From positions 124,001 to 188,000 of the forward strand of contig JAESUZ010004907.1 of the NCBI GenBank assembly GCA_017311185.1: a stretch of 64,000 nucleotides of DNA, in the 5' to 3' direction. A program made the position numbers and the translations under genes. This document shows, one piece after another, positions 9,554 to 22,081 of the stretch (positions are counted from its first letter, which is position 1; every line of letters begins with the position of its first letter). The notes under the pieces were generated by a model that made no database searches, was not told the origin of the DNA, and was given only the letters and a program-made list of their open reading frames with translations. This DNA is from Proteles cristata cristata (Eukaryota > Chordata > Mammalia > Carnivora > Hyaenidae).

Positions 9554-12500
9554 AGCCAGAAGGGCATTAACTAGAAAGATGCCATTAAAATCAAGAGGGA
9601 AAGCCCACTTGCTGCACTCACTGTGAGGAGGCTAGTGGACCTCAATTCCCTCCAGCTTCTGGAGTCCCTCAGCAGGAGTGAGGCAATTTAGGGACACCAC
9701 AGAGTGTAAAGAGGCGAGGAAAGCACGTGGAATATCCAGACTTAGAATCCTCTTCCATGATTCAGAACCTGTGGGTGATCCTGGCATAAAAAAGCTCATT
9801 GACCTTGGCTTAACCTACCATGTCCCGACTTACTGAGCCCATTTAAATACAACCTACTGTCATGTTGTGGAACCCACTTTGGGAAAAACTACTCTAGAAT
9901 CCTCCTGATTCTAAAATTAAACAGGAGGCCTCTTCTGAGTCATTAAATTCAATGGGCCAAGGGTGGAGGGACAGATGGAGGAGCCGTTCTCTCGAACCTT
10001 CCAAATTCCTGGTCCCCACTGCATTCCCACTTCTCCCACAGGGTGTTTTCTTTCTCACCCGGCCCCTCCTCCACCGAAGCGTCAACTCTGCTTCTCTAAG
10101 TGGCTGTGAGGCTACCATCATATGTCCTCAGACATAAAATAACACAGTCGATTCTTTAAAACTTTACCAGTCAGATGGCTGCAAATATATTGTTGAACAG
10201 GGAGTACAAAACAGGGCTTTGTACTTGTCGTTTGCCATTGTGGTGGTTGGTCTAATGGAGAACATACACTCTCTCTTTCTCTTTTTGACTTGAACACATC
10301 AAGGTGAGCAGCTGAGGGAGAGAGAAACCAACTGTTTTTCCATTCACCGTATTATTGCGCTGTGGTTAGAGAACTTCCGTTTTGTTATCAAAAGATCTTA
10401 ACTCAAGTTTCAGTTAAGCAGAAAGAAAGAGTTAACATTTAAAAGTGTAGGAAAATAGCTCTAGACACCTGTGCTGACCTTGGTATTATAATATTTAGAA
10501 TAATATTACGTGGTCAGCTGCAGTTTAAAACTGGTGTGAGAAGTATGTCTTCTTATGCTCTCGTGTCGTTAATATCCTTGTTCTCGTCAACTCACTTTAC
10601 TGAGTACTAAGGAACGGGTTTCTTTCTTCTGAGAGATCCAGCACCCAACAGGTGTCTAATAATGGAATGTCCATGAAAATGATCTCAAAGGCATCCTCAG
10701 CTACGGACAAACAAGTCATTAACTCCTAGTTTAAAGCAGACCTCCAAGCTGTACAATTAACCAGCAAGGCGCACTTGTGAACGCTGTCGCCTTTCAGATG
10801 CGGGGGCCTCTAGTTACATTTTGAAAGATAGAAGAGAAAGCCGAAGGGGCCAGTGAAAAATCTGTTTAAATACAGCTTAAAGAAAGAATAGAGAAGGAGG
10901 GGGGAAAAGCGGGGGGAAGGTAAAAAAAAAAAAAAAAAGGCAAAATTGACGTGGGCGTGGGCTCTCCATATTTCATTTAAACATGGAATTCCTGACATGC
11001 GAAGCAGCGTATGTATATTACATGTATATTACAGCCGACGAAGGGCTTGCTTGCAGACTGAACTTAGACCAGCCTCTCCATTGCTTGCTGAACACCAGGC
11101 GCTCTGTCGGTAGCAGCCTGGTGGAGGCATCATGCCTCCCAGAGGTGAAATGTAGACTCTTCAAGGAGCAGGAAGGCCTTCGTGACCGTGGAAGTGGCCA
11201 TGGCTCCGAACTGTAAAGAAGCAATATAGACATCTTCCGCCAAGAGCTATTAACCTTCACGCTAGAGGAGGTAATAGATAATATTTGGATTGGGAGAATG
11301 AACCAAAAGCTCCGCCAGACTCGCTCTCTACAAAGCTATAAAAGTCACAGGTAGAAATGTTTTATTGAAAACTCAGAATCTTAGACAGGTAAAGCAAATG
11401 GAAAGGAATCACACACTAAAAAATAATTTATTCATCTGTACATGGCTTATTTGGTCACGTACGTACGCTTAAATAGCCTTTTCCTCTGCAGCTAGTTCGG
11501 ATCCAATTGAATACAATAAATGCCTTGTGACAGTGTTTGTGTCTTGCTTTATGATGGTGAGCAAAGGCAGAAAGCTAGCCGATGCGTTCCCGGTATAGAA
11601 ATATGATCTCTGTTGATTGAGTTGCCATGCTAAATAGCAGTCTTACGTGTTCATATTTATTTAAAGACACTATTGCATCTATTATGAGCATAAGTGCTTA
11701 TAACCATCTATTGACATTCATTTCTTAGTTGTGCCATAGGTATCGTCAATGGTCTCTGTAAATAGACCTTTGACGCTCGAGTATGTTTAATACAATGTGT
11801 ACTAACTGTGTTTGTATTTATGAGTCTCGGTTTTAAACACAGAAGAATACAGTCGGCATCTTCCCAAAACGGATCGCTCTAGTTTAGGGGGACAGAGTGA
11901 GTTCTGTAAAGTTACTGCATAAAATAAATGGTTTATTTTGCCCTGGTTATTACAAGAAAAACGGATGTTGTTATTTTTAACTAGCAGTCATTGAACTCAG
12001 CAATGCTTGTCTTCCAATTCTCGCATATACATTCGCAACCAATACAGTTCTTTGCACACAGTAGGCAGCTAACTACTGATTATGAGAAGCAGTCTATTTC
12101 AAGAAGAGGAGACCAGTGTAGTGACTGAATTCCACTAAAAATGGAAGTCTTATAAATATGGATTTCTTTAAACTAATTTGTTATTTAGGTCATCAATATT
12201 AAACAGTCTGAGAATGGCCTGCTAGTGATTATCTTTTAAGAGCATAAAACTGAAAGCTGGGGGAAAAAAAGATTAGTAGTACCAAGTATTTTCTGTATTA
12301 TCTTTAATGCTAACGTTTAAAGAATGGCAGCGATAGAAAAATCTCGAATGACTAAACCATAAAGCTTAGCCTCACCATGACAAAATTTGCATGTCCTGAT
12401 ACTTCTCAGAGCCATGGAATCACAGTGTGTGTTACTTTAAAAGAGTTGATTTTTTTAATTGTCTTCCTAGCTTTCATTTCACATTTTTGCAATCGTTCAC

Positions 12501-12899
12501 ATACTGTTTGTTTTTATTTCAGGGTTAGTCAGCTATTTATTTCATTAGTACCAAGCCAAGCAAACCAGTAGATAAAGAACTGTCTTTTTTTATCTGTGTC
12601 TTTTATAATCATTTCTTTTTTAAGTAATAAATTTACATTTTATAATCATAATCATGAAATTGCAAATGAAATCAGTTCTAGAAAGATTAATTCAGTCGTG
12701 CTCACAGCTGTGAAGATTGTGGAAATAAATATCATTTTGCAATAATGTATTCTTGACAAAGGGCATAACAAAAGAATGATTTCCATTCAGAGATAGTGGG
12801 TATATTTATTTTGCATGTTGGGGGAGGGGCATTCTGCTCTAGCTTTTCGACCCTGACCTAGTTTTGTAGCTGCTTATTATTCAGCTATATGTTTGAGAA
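9554..12899. other. Unique, SINE/LINE-free non-coding DNA
   Basis: More than 3 kb without any recognised retroelement. There is a poly(A) run at 10922-10938. The block 10939-11220 keeps several CpGs and has open frames on both strands (77 and 80 codons), but no codon-level family match. I cannot support an exon. Confidence 0.45.
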
Positions 12900-13560
12900 A
12901 TCTCTGTAATTTAATTTGGCATTCTCTTCTGCATGTCTGCACCTAGCGGTAGGGGCTCATGATATTAGCAGTGTCCCATGCTGAATCGTATTTATTTTAA
13001 AATATCCGAACACACTCCTAACTCAGAAAGAAAGTGTTAATTGTTAAGGGAACTGCCTGATTACAGACTTGCTGTCCTGTCCAGGGCCTTGCCATAATTA
13101 GTAACCACTGTTGACATTTAGATTTAAATTGAATTTTCTTCTAATTAAACCCAGAGGGGGTTGATCCTCTCAGATGTACAGGTTAATAAAATTAGTCAGA
13201 AACTGTTAAACAGTAGGCTGAATTCTCCAAGAGAGTTGTCCCAATATATTGTTAAGAATTCTGTAATTAATATTAAAGGCATTCATTAAATGTGAATTGT
13301 CTTTTCCTGGTTTGAGTTGCATATGGTTTTGTAGCAGTGATTTCTTTAATTAGGCCTGTTTCCTTTGATAACTGTATATTACTAATTTCTCTCGTGTTTG
13401 TAAATTTAGGGTTATAAATGCCATCCCCCCATTCCAGTCCGCAATGCATAATTCACAGCACCATTATTCCAGGAGTATCCAATGAATAATGATAAATGCT
13501 AAAAATAAATACAGTAGTGGAATGAAATGTTGGTACTCCTTAACCGCTGTCTATTTGTAA
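12900..13560. promoter_or_regulatory. Candidate conserved non-coding element (enhancer-like)
   Basis: Dense TAATTA-type homeodomain cores (ccataattagtaac, cttctaattaaac, ctgtaattaatatt, tctttaattaggc) are combined with AT-rich, repeat-free, non-coding sequence. That style is typical of vertebrate developmental conserved elements. It sits at the centre of a 5.7-kb retroelement-free interval. Conservation itself cannot be seen from one sequence, so this is inference. Confidence 0.35.
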
Positions 13561-15034
13561 CTGTCCTTACAACAAAGATATTTAAGCTTGGAGCAGGTCA
13601 TCAGCAGTTTCTCCCCGTCGGCATATTTTTCTTATCTACTCGTCACAAGTTTTGACGTACCAGTGGCTTGATTTCGGATCGCTTTGTCTGGTGACAGGAG
13701 GAAGTGTGTCCAGCAGCAGGCCACGGTGTACAGTCTACATATCAACACAGGCTCTGATCCCCCTTCCCTTCCGAAGACTTGGGGAAAATTAGAAAGCTCA
13801 ACACTCAGCACGAAAATTGGGGACAGGAGAATTTCAAACTGACAGTGACGAGAGATGAAGTGAATTTGGTCATTTTAGGGGCAGTGGTCCGATATCACCC
13901 TTTGGATGGCATCTGCGTTTACAGGAACTCTTTCAAAGCAAGGCTTTAGCCGCTCCTATCATTGTTTGATTTCTGAGCTCGTTTATTAATTCCTTATGGA
14001 CTCCACGGAATAATAGCATATTGTCAACTTCGCCGTTGTACAAGAAGTCTTGTTTTCAATACACCGATAGTAGTTTTATACGTTAATAAATAGCGCTCTG
14101 TAAATACGCTGGATGCTCACAGTTTCTTTTTAACATTATTCATTTCTAAAACAGTCGCTGTTTCCTTCCTCTCCCCACTCCCCTCCCCTCCCCCATTACA
14201 AAACCATGTAGTCCATGGCACTAGTCGCTTTGGGATAATAGAGTTTAGCAAAAGGTTCCTACGGGATCTGGCAACGTGCTTTCATGTTATATTTACTCAA
14301 GAGAGAGACATGGTTCTTTTCTAAAATGCCTCTTAATTTTCTAATCAAAATAAACAGAGGGAAACAATGTGACTTCATTTTTCCGGCTCAGTCTACTTAA
14401 CTAAACTGCCTTAAATAAAACTATTTCTAGTGACAGTTAAGCTCAGATGGGGGCATTGGAGGGGACAGTATGTTCAACCTATGACTAACCATCCCTCCTA
14501 CGATACAAGGGGTCAGAACTCAAAACCTACGGAGTTTTAAATTATGGGATGATTTCTTGACCATAATCTGAAACCTCGTACTTAGGACATTATGGCTAGA
14601 GTACGTTACAGATTTGCTGGTAGCCTTGTGTAGACCCAATCCCAAATAGGATGTTGTTTAACGGTCTATTAGACTCCTACTTCCACGTGGGGAGTAAGGT
14701 CGTGGGGCAAATGGTGTAATATCCAGATAAACAATAGCAAGTGTATAGTATGGCATAATCTCACTCGTTGGCCTGCCGGAAATCCTAGAATTGAGAACAT
14801 TCTGCTCTGCCCACAGTTGCATGAAGGGATATGTAAACACGAGCCGATAGTTTTGAGCCGCAAGCACCAGCAGGAATAGAATTGCCGGCATATCGCGAAG
14901 GACTATATATCACGGTACTAACCACAAGTTCAATGTATTCGCTCCTAGTGTTTCCTGAATCAGTTTGTTTTAGGGTATTTTTTAACCTATGGCAACAGAT
15001 TGTGGGTGCAGCCAGGGCATGCTGCCTGGGAATG
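13561..15034. other. Unique, SINE/LINE-free non-coding DNA
   Basis: Continuation of the retroelement-free interval. A C-rich patch (ctccccactcccctcccctcccccatt, 14170-14196) gives G-runs on the minus strand. Overlapping minus frames at 14658-14891 lack family resemblance. Confidence 0.4.
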
Positions 15035-15172
15035 AGAGGCTTCTAGCACTTTCTGCCAGCCAGCTGAGGACACTTGGACCAATCGTTTCATGGTCTGTGT
15101 CTCCGTTTCCTTCTGGGTAAAGTTGAGACAGTAAGTTCCCTCACCATTCTAAGAGTCTATGATTTTTGAAGT
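15035..15172 (+). repeat. MIR/MIR3-like fragment, sense
   Basis: 'ctttctgccagccagctgagg' is followed by 'tctgtgtctccgtttccttct' and ends 'attctaagagtctatgatttt'. That is the order seen in MIR3-type copies (cctcagtttcctcatctg ... ctaagattctatgatt). Confidence 0.5.
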
Positions 15173-15341
15173 CAGAGGAAAAGTGAGGTGTTTGCACAAA
15201 GCTCATTCTTTTAAAAATGAGCCATGATGATGATCACTATTTTTTAACGAAAGATAAAAGTATACGAATGAACATGAATTAATTTCCTAGTGTTTGCTCC
15301 CTTGGTTATTTACTCCAGAAGCCTTTTTTAGAGTGAAAATG

Positions 15342-15565
15342 ATATCCTGATGCTGACTTATTTTTTAAATTTTTAAAAATATCTATTCGTTTTTGAGAGA
15401 GTGAGCAGGAGCGGGGGAGGGGTGGAGAGACAGAAGGACAGAGGGTCCGAAGTGGGCTCCAGGCGGGGCTCAAGCTCGTGAACCGTGAGATCATGACCTG
15501 AGCCAAAGTCGGACACTCAACCTACTGGGCCACCCAGGTGCCCCATATCCTGATTCTGATTTTTA
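15342..15565 (-). mobile_element. CanSINE, antisense, internally deleted
   Basis: The body runs from about 15362 to 15544. The imperfect flanking duplication begins ATATCCTGATGCTGA (15342) and ATATCCTGATTCTGA (15545). The segment for 'gctgtcagcacagagcc' is missing, so the CCAGG and GCGGGGCTC blocks are directly joined. Confidence 0.9.
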
Positions 15566-16400
15566 GGTTTAATATTAATTTTTTTCCCTGTAAATGATGT
15601 GATTTCACGTTGAGGTGTGTGGTTGAGGCTTGAAGCCTTTGGCCAGTGCAGGTCAAGTTCTCTGTGGGTGCACCACTCCCATGGAGGGGGGGGAGTCAGC
15701 TGATGGGCCACATTTGAGTCATGTTCCCTAGATATCCCACTTCCTTGGGCCACCCTTACCCAGTTGCTCTCTCTGATACCCTGTCCCCATACCCCTGGTG
15801 TGCCCTGGGCTTATCGGGGAAATGTACATTCCCAAATTCATCCATCTTCTCTCCAAACATGGGATTGGACTCCTGTGTTCTAAATTAATATTCAGAGGTC
15901 CTTCAATAGCCATTAATCCAACAATCCGGTTGGTTATTGGTTTACTTCACCATTAAATTCCTAATGTTTAGAATAATCCATTCTCCTGTAAAGAAACAAA
16001 AGGTTGATTGCACGTTGCTGAGAGGGGGTGGGGGTAACCCGAAGGAGGGGAAGGGAGCAGTGGTATCTGGGTGGTCTCCATCAACCCAGGGATGATTTAA
16101 ACATACAAAGTCAGATCAGGTCACTTTGGAATTAAGTTCTTTCTCTCTTAAATTCGCGTGTCAAGCCTCACCTTGACCTTTAACGAATTCCTTCCTATAG
16201 CGTTCCTGTCCTCACCATATGCAGAGGATGGGTTCCTGTAAGGAGGGGCTCCTTTACAGAGAGGTATGGGGGTCACATGTCCAACCACTGTTTGTAGTAA
16301 TGCAAGCAAGTAATGTCGGTCCCAGAACAGTGGCAGCAGGAGAGAAGATAAGATGTTTGGTTTATTATTGTTTTCCAAGAAACAGAATCGAAGCTTTTAT
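15566..16400. other. Unique non-coding DNA with a G-rich patch
   Basis: No gene is recognised. At 16022-16052 four G-runs (GGGGGTGGGGG, then GGGG and GGG) make a loose G-quadruplex candidate. Confidence 0.4.
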
Positions 16401-16590
16401 ATATAATATCACTTAATATTCAGGCAAACCCAGGAGAGAGGTATTATTATTATTATTACCACTGCTACTGTTATTCTTATCGTATCGGTTCAGAAACTGA
16501 TAGGAAGAGGGGAGAAGTTAAATATCTTGATCAAGGTTTTAGACAATTAGCGACTGGGCTACTTACCATGCAGCTCAAGTTAACCCAGCT
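16401..16590 (-). repeat. MIR fragment, antisense, with (ATT)n
   Basis: An (ATT)n run at 16442-16458 is followed by remnants of 'ggttcagaaactgataggaag' and 'gaagttaaatatcttgatcaagg', in the order of reverse-complement MIR. Confidence 0.55.
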
Positions 16591-16739
16591 TGAAAGAAAA
16601 ACCTGATAAACAAATACAGATATCAGCAAGGAGATGTCAGGACACGGAAAAGGGTTTGCTGAGTTTTGCCAGCCCACACTGCCACATCCCGAAAGCTAGG
16701 CGCTCTTAGGAACGAACACACAAGCAAAAATCCCCCCTC

Positions 16740-16863
16740 TTCTCAGATGGTGGCTACACTTGGTGAGCACAGCCCAAGGGAGAGACTTGTTGAATCACTG
16801 TGTTGTACACCTGAAGCGAATGTGACATGGTGCGTCAACTATCCTTCAATTGAAAGAAAAAGA
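16740..16863 (+). repeat. LINE-1 3' end fragment, sense
   Basis: 'actgtgttgtacacctgaagc' then 'gtgcgtcaactatccttcaat' then an A-rich tail resembles old L1 3' ends (gttgtacacctgaaactaata ... gtcaactatacttcaat). Confidence 0.6.
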
Positions 16864-17599
16864 TCCTTCTCTTCTCCCTTCCTAGAGCTTTTCTGTTAGA
16901 GAGAGAGCCTGGGGTGGTAGGTAGTTTGTGCTGGTGAGTCAAGGGTGTTTTCAGCAGGCTTTATTGGGTCGGGCTGCTTTTTGGGGGGCATGAATTCTTC
17001 TACACACAGTAAAGCTGCCCATTGTGCTTCGAAGATAGAATAGAAGTAAATAGGATTTTCCTCCAAGAGAAAGAGTTTTTCATGGATTGAAATCACACTG
17101 GTGGCAGGCTAATCCTTAGTCTCTTTGTTACCTTGGCTTTTGTTAAATAATGTCCAGTCACTACCTGTATCTTTATGTTCTTTAGATAAATTATGTGTAA
17201 TTGTCAATCCTGACATGTTCCGTGAGTCAAGCGAAAAGGGATCTAAAATACAATAGATCTGAAATTAGCTTCATGGTTTTTCCATGAGTTCTTTCTTTGT
17301 CCGGGCAAACTTCTTTCCCCAGAGGCATTGGTTTTCTTTCGTTTCAGAAAGCAACAGTGAAAGAAACACCCTTTATTTACTTATCTTGACGGTTATGATT
17401 GCGATTCAGCTATGCAAATGGACACACATACCCGGCCACCTGGACTTTATCAGGAAGGCCAGTGGAGGGGACACGCACAATGATCTTTTGTCAAAAACCC
17501 TGCAAGTCTTTTCATTGAACTCTGATTTGTTTTTAACAGGAGTTGTGACTTGTGTTCCCTTAGTGCAGTGAATGAGGATAATAGCCCTTGGCTCATTAG
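16864..17599. other. Unique non-coding DNA
   Basis: Nothing is recognised. A 95-codon frame at 17284-17571 overlaps a 61-codon minus frame and has no identifiable domain. Confidence 0.4.
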
Positions 17600-17795
17600 A
17601 AAGCAGTCGAATACATTATTATCGTTGATCTTCACAATAACGCAATGTGGTAGCTGTTATTATCCCAGTTTTGCTGAAGAGGGTGGTAAGGGCCGAGATT
17701 CAGAAAGGTTAAATGGCTTTCATAATTTCATACAGCCATCAGGTGATACAGCAAGGATCACAGTCCCATCAAACCCCATTGCGCTGCGGCAAAAT
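17600..17795 (-). repeat. MIR element, antisense
   Basis: 'ttattatcccagttttgctga' then 'gagattcagaaaggttaaatg' then '...aatttcatacagccatcagg' parallels reverse-complement MIR (ttatccccattttacagatg ... cagagaggttaagtg ... gtcacacagctagt). Confidence 0.75.
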
Positions 17796-18024
17796 CCAGC
17801 ACGATCAGGGCCGGCAAAGAGGTAGCTGTAAATAAACTCGTTGCAGATTTTACATTTGAATTTAGGTTGGCTTCTTCATTCTTACAATTATATGCGGCGT
17901 TTCAATATTATCTTCTCAGCAGCTCCTAAATACTTCAGTATCTTTGGCAGTTTTTAAATTCTTTCATGGTAATCTTTCTGGAACATAGTCATGATGGCCA
18001 TAGTAATGGCTAATGTACTTGTGA

Positions 18025-18461
18025 CCTGCTTTCTTTTCTTTTTTAATGTTTCTTTTTATTTTGAGAGAGAGAGAGAGTATAAGCAGGGGAGGGGCAGAGA
18101 GAGAAGGAGAGAGAGAATCCCAAACAGGCTCTGGACAAACCATGAGATTATGACCTGAGCCGAAATCAAGAGTCAAATGTTTGGGGCACCTTGGTGGCTC
18201 AGTTGGTTAAGCGTCTGACTTCAGCTCAGGTCATGATCTCATGGTCTGTGAGTTCAAGCCCCACGTCGGACTCTGTGCTGACAGCTCGGAGCCTGGAGCC
18301 CATTTCAGATTCTGTGTCTCCCCCTCGCTCTCTGCACCTCTCCCACTCAAGTTCTGTCTCTCTTTTTCTCTCTCTCTCTCTCAAAAATAAATAAATGTTA
18401 AAAAAAATTTGGAAGAGTCAGATGCTCAACCAACTGAACCACGTAGGTGTCCCTGCTTTCT
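18025..18461 (-). mobile_element. Older CanSINE (-) split by a younger one
   Basis: Antisense CanSINE sequence occupies about 18038-18179 and resumes at about 18413-18452 (…ctcaaccaactgaaccacgta). The flanks CCTGCTTTCT (18025 on) and CCTGCTTTCT (18452 on) fit a target duplication for the original insertion. The middle of the body is also deleted. Confidence 0.85.
18168..18424 (+). mobile_element. CanSINE (+) inserted inside the older SINE
   Basis: The sense body runs from about 18183 (GGGGCACCTTGGTGGC) to an A-rich tail at about 18411. The duplicated host sequence AAGAGTCAAATG (18168-18179) and AAGAGTCAGATG (18413-18424) comes from the older SINE. The 67-codon frame 18191-18394 is its translation. 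Confidence 0.9.
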
Positions 18462-18474
18462 GAGTGTAAAGTAG

Positions 18475-18645
18475 CTTACTAAGCATGGTATTTGTACTGT
18501 TTCATTTAATATTTGCAGTAATCTTTTCATTAAGCACTCTGTAGCCCCATTTCATTCATGAGAAAAGTCGGGCTTCCGGATTTGAAGTAATCAGTCCAAA
18601 ATTTTGTAACTACCTAAGTGAAAGAACTAGAAGTTGAACCCCGAC
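18475..18645 (-). repeat. MIR element, antisense
   Basis: 'gtttcatttaatatttgcag', 'tgtagccccatttcattcatg', 'aaccccgacttttgtgtc' follow the reverse-complement MIR order. Confidence 0.6.
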
Positions 18646-18955
18646 TTTTGTGTCTTAAACAAGAAACTTGGAAATCACTTTTAAAGTCAAGCGTATAATT
18701 CTGATAGAAACCCGATAGTTCCTCAATCTCCCAATTGAAACAAACCATCCAGATTGAAAGAAGACATCCTATTCTCCTTCCATGTTTATTCCAAATCTGT
18801 ATTACAGGTTACGTACAGCTGGTCAGATCTTTAAGAACACGTTTTCTTTGCATACTTCTTGCTTATTTCACATTTCCCTTTGCTGGTGCAGTGAGATTAA
18901 GTGAGATTAAGCGGCAGCAGAAAGTGCTCTTAGATGCTCTAAGAGAGAGTCTTCC

Positions 18956-19255
18956 ACCTCAGGGCGAAGTAAAGAGAAGGAAAAGAGTAGAATGTGGAAG
19001 AAAGAAAGGGAGGAAAGGAAAAGAGATAGAAGAACCCACAGAGTACAAGAAAGGAGATGGGAATGGCTTGTACTCATTAAGAAAGAAAAAAAAGGAGGGA
19101 AACAATTCAAGGAAAGAATGTAGAAAGAAAGAAAGGAAGGAGGGAAGGGAAGGGAAGAAAAGGGAAGGAGGAAGGGAAGAAAGAAGGAAAGCAGTAAGGA
19201 CGTAAGAGCTGGAGGGAGAGAAAGAAGAAAAACTAAACACGATTCAAGCCCAAAG
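18956..19255. repeat. Long homopurine (GA-rich) tract
   Basis: About 280 bp of mostly A/G on the + strand (GAAA, GGAA, GGGAA units). The 156-codon lysine/arginine/glutamate-rich frame (+) and the serine/phenylalanine-rich frames (-) are composition artefacts. A 10-bp direct repeat (GTGAGATTAA twice, 18891-18910) lies just upstream. Confidence 0.88.
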
Positions 19256-20980
19256 AAAGACCTGGAACTTACGATCTCCTGACGCCTTCCCGGCCCCATT
19301 CCTCCCTTCTTGCTCCCTAAGAAGAAGGATTATTAATAACTTTAAACCAAGCTAACCGGATATTTGTGATATGCCAAATTGTCAAGAAATTAACTTTCTG
19401 ATGATCATATTTGAGGCCATTTTTATAGCCTGACAGTGTGATTTGCCCATGAATTTTTCCAAGGAAAATGTCACAGGGCATCCACCGTGAGACATTTTGC
19501 TGCCACTGAGGAAGCCACCACATGGAGAGACTTTTTGGAATGTGTCGTTCCCGTTGAACTCTGTAAGACTTATGACTGGCCATTAAATTTCACGTAATTC
19601 TAGATCAGTAACACTTAAGGGGAAATGAGTTCTGTACAGAAGGATCCGCCTTCAGGTGAAGAAGTAGCATTGAGAGGTCGTCTGCCCCAGGGACCACCCA
19701 TCCTTTCAAGGCTTAGGATGGGTGGGGTGCCTGGACGGGCCTGGCAGATAAGAATAGACAGGCAACTCCGCAGCTTCCCTGATAGATGTGATTTGAGCAA
19801 GCACAGATTTTTTTCCCTTTATCAAAAGATAGATATATTCAGTGGGAATCCCACTGTTTCTTATTTATCCATTTATCCATTAATAATCTTGTCACACAGG
19901 CGGCAATTTGAACGTGTACAATTTCTTTAAGATATTTCATTCCACCACTACATTAGCTTCGAAATGTGGATAATTAAGATACCTTGTAAATCTGGATGTA
20001 ACATAGTTCTCTCATTCAAACAAACGCACAGGTAATTTAACCAGTCTTATACCAATTGACCTGAGGAAATCTGGAAATCACTCCAATTAAAGATGCTTTC
20101 ATTTGACAAAAGAAACGGATAAGAGTAAAAAGAAATAATTTTAATCTATAAAAAAAAACTGTGTAGAATACCTTGTCTATTTTGAAAGTTCAAACAACCA
20201 TGAGTTTGAATTTAAATTTCCTGGAAATGAAGCAGGTAATAGATAAGTGAATGGAAGTGAGTGCTAAATTCAAAAGCAACTAGGGTCTTCTTAAGAAAGA
20301 AATCTTTTCCTTGGTAGGTAATTAGTGCCATAGCTGAGAACCTTCCAGCTTCTGAGACAAACGTCTGCCGTATTGATTATCCCATAGTCAGCATGGCTAT
20401 CATCTGCATCCTTTAGTTCTGTAGAAACTATTTAAATAATGTCAGTATGTGGTAAAATTTCATGGACAGAATGATTAATCAAGTTTGCCATAAAATACCG
20501 ACACGACTTTGATTTACTTACTTATTTAGTTTTTTGCTATGACCTCACCGTATTTCAAAAACAATTGGAGAAGCCTCCATTGTTTATTCAACAATAGATT
20601 TCCTTCCTTCTGGTTTGGTAGTGAACAAGTTACATTAATCAGACATCTTCCCTCAGATTTCCTTCATGATCTCTAATCCCAGCTGAACGTTCCAGATCCC
20701 TTCATATTTCCCCTGAACATAGGTCCTTGGTTTATACTTTTGGATGCACTGTTCTTAACCTCTAGTAACTAGGAAGCAGCTCCCATGCACTTCATAAATT
20801 TACCCAGATTGCCTTTGACTGAAAAGTTCCTACACTACTGTTTTTAAGTGTCATTTCTCGTTCTTCCCCCTAATGATAGACAGGTTCCCAGTAGGTTAAA
20901 TTAATTTTCCAAGAAAGGAGAATTTCATAGAATTGTGTCAAGTGACAGAGTATAATAATAATATAAAAAAAGTTACATAG
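19256..20980. other. Unique non-coding DNA
   Basis: No repeat is recognised. Opposite-strand frames at 19625-19930 (+) and 19615-19800 (-) overlap and show no family. Confidence 0.4.
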
Positions 20981-21262
20981 TTGAAAACAAATTACAACTC
21001 CAGGTGCGCCTGGGTGGCTGAGTCAGTTAAGTGTCAGACTCTTGGTTTCCGCTCAGGCCATGATCTCACGTTCATGAATTCGAGCCCCGTGTCGGGCTCT
21101 GTGCTGACAGCTCAGAGCCTGGAGCCAGCTTCAGATTCTGTGTCTCCTCGCCCCCCTCTCTCTCTGCCCCTCCCCTGCTTGTGCTCTGTCTCTCTCTCTC
21201 TCTCCAACATAAATAAAAATAAACATTAAGAAAATACACATCGAGAACATACTACAACTCCA
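20981..21262 (+). mobile_element. CanSINE, sense, with target-site duplications
   Basis: The body runs from about 21003 to 21239. The long imperfect duplication includes TTACAACTCC (20992-21001) and CTACAACTCC (21252-21261). The A-box area carries an extra 'tcttggttt' between GACT and CCGCTCAGG. The 82-codon frame is the element itself. Confidence 0.92.
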
Positions 21263-21744
21263 TCCTTGCCGGCAGAGCAGTGCTGATTACTGACAGCTCT
21301 GAGGGGATCTGAAAAGTAGGGGTCTGTTTGGTGGGCACTGGGAGAATCTGCTGGAGACCAGCAAACGCACTATTTGTTGGGCCCAGGTTTGGGATGTTAG
21401 GGGACTCGTTCCCAGCTCTTCTTAATCTCTGTGTCCCAGGATTTTGCTGCCCAATTTCAATATGATTCAATTCATCATGAAGGGCGTCCGAGGCTCATGC
21501 CTGTACTCGGTCGGCATTATTCCTAAGGGAACTTAAGAAAAAGAAAGAATTGATGCATTCTAGAGTTTAAAAAGAGGCTTCTAGGAAGAACTAGACCTTA
21601 ACCATTAGAAAACACAATCGAAATACCTGCATTTCAATGAATTTTCTTTTATTCCAGAGTTATTGTTGGGATATTTCATGCACTGAAAGATCCCACTTAT
21701 CATAAATTTTGGTTAACTTATTACAAACAGCTATTTAAAGTTGG

Positions 21745-22081
21745 TACAGGCGACCCTTGAACAGCACAAGGTTGAACGGGGCAGGTCAACTCAGACAGAT
21801 TTTTTTCAGTAAATATGGTTCAGTCCTGTATTTTTATTTTCTGTACCTTATGATTTTCTTACTAACATTTTCTTCTCTCTAGCTCACCTTATGTAAGATT
21901 ACTATATAATACATACGACATACAAAGACGTGTTAATTGACTGCTTGTTATCAGTAAGGCATCCAGCCAACCAGTAGTCTCTTAGTAATTAAATTTTGGA
22001 GAAGTCAAAATTTATACGTGGGTTTTTAACTGTGCCACAGATTGGCGCTCTAACCCCCTCCTTGTTCAAGCGTCAACTGTA
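21745..22081 (+). mobile_element. MER2-like non-autonomous DNA transposon (Tigger/pogo type)
   Basis: About 333 bp lies between TA dinucleotides (21745-21746 and 22080-22081), the expected target duplication. The left end CAGGCGACCCTTGAACAG and the reverse complement of the right end, CAGTTGACGCTTGAACAA, form an imperfect terminal inverted repeat. Internal text (tatgattttcttactaacat, cttacgt-type blocks) agrees with MER2. It encodes no transposase and is a fossil. Confidence 0.88.

Noticed and set aside
18735..19299. 156-codon Lys/Arg/Glu-rich (+) and 130-codon Ser/Phe-rich (-) frames
   Set aside because: Both strands of one GA-rich tract; no domain.
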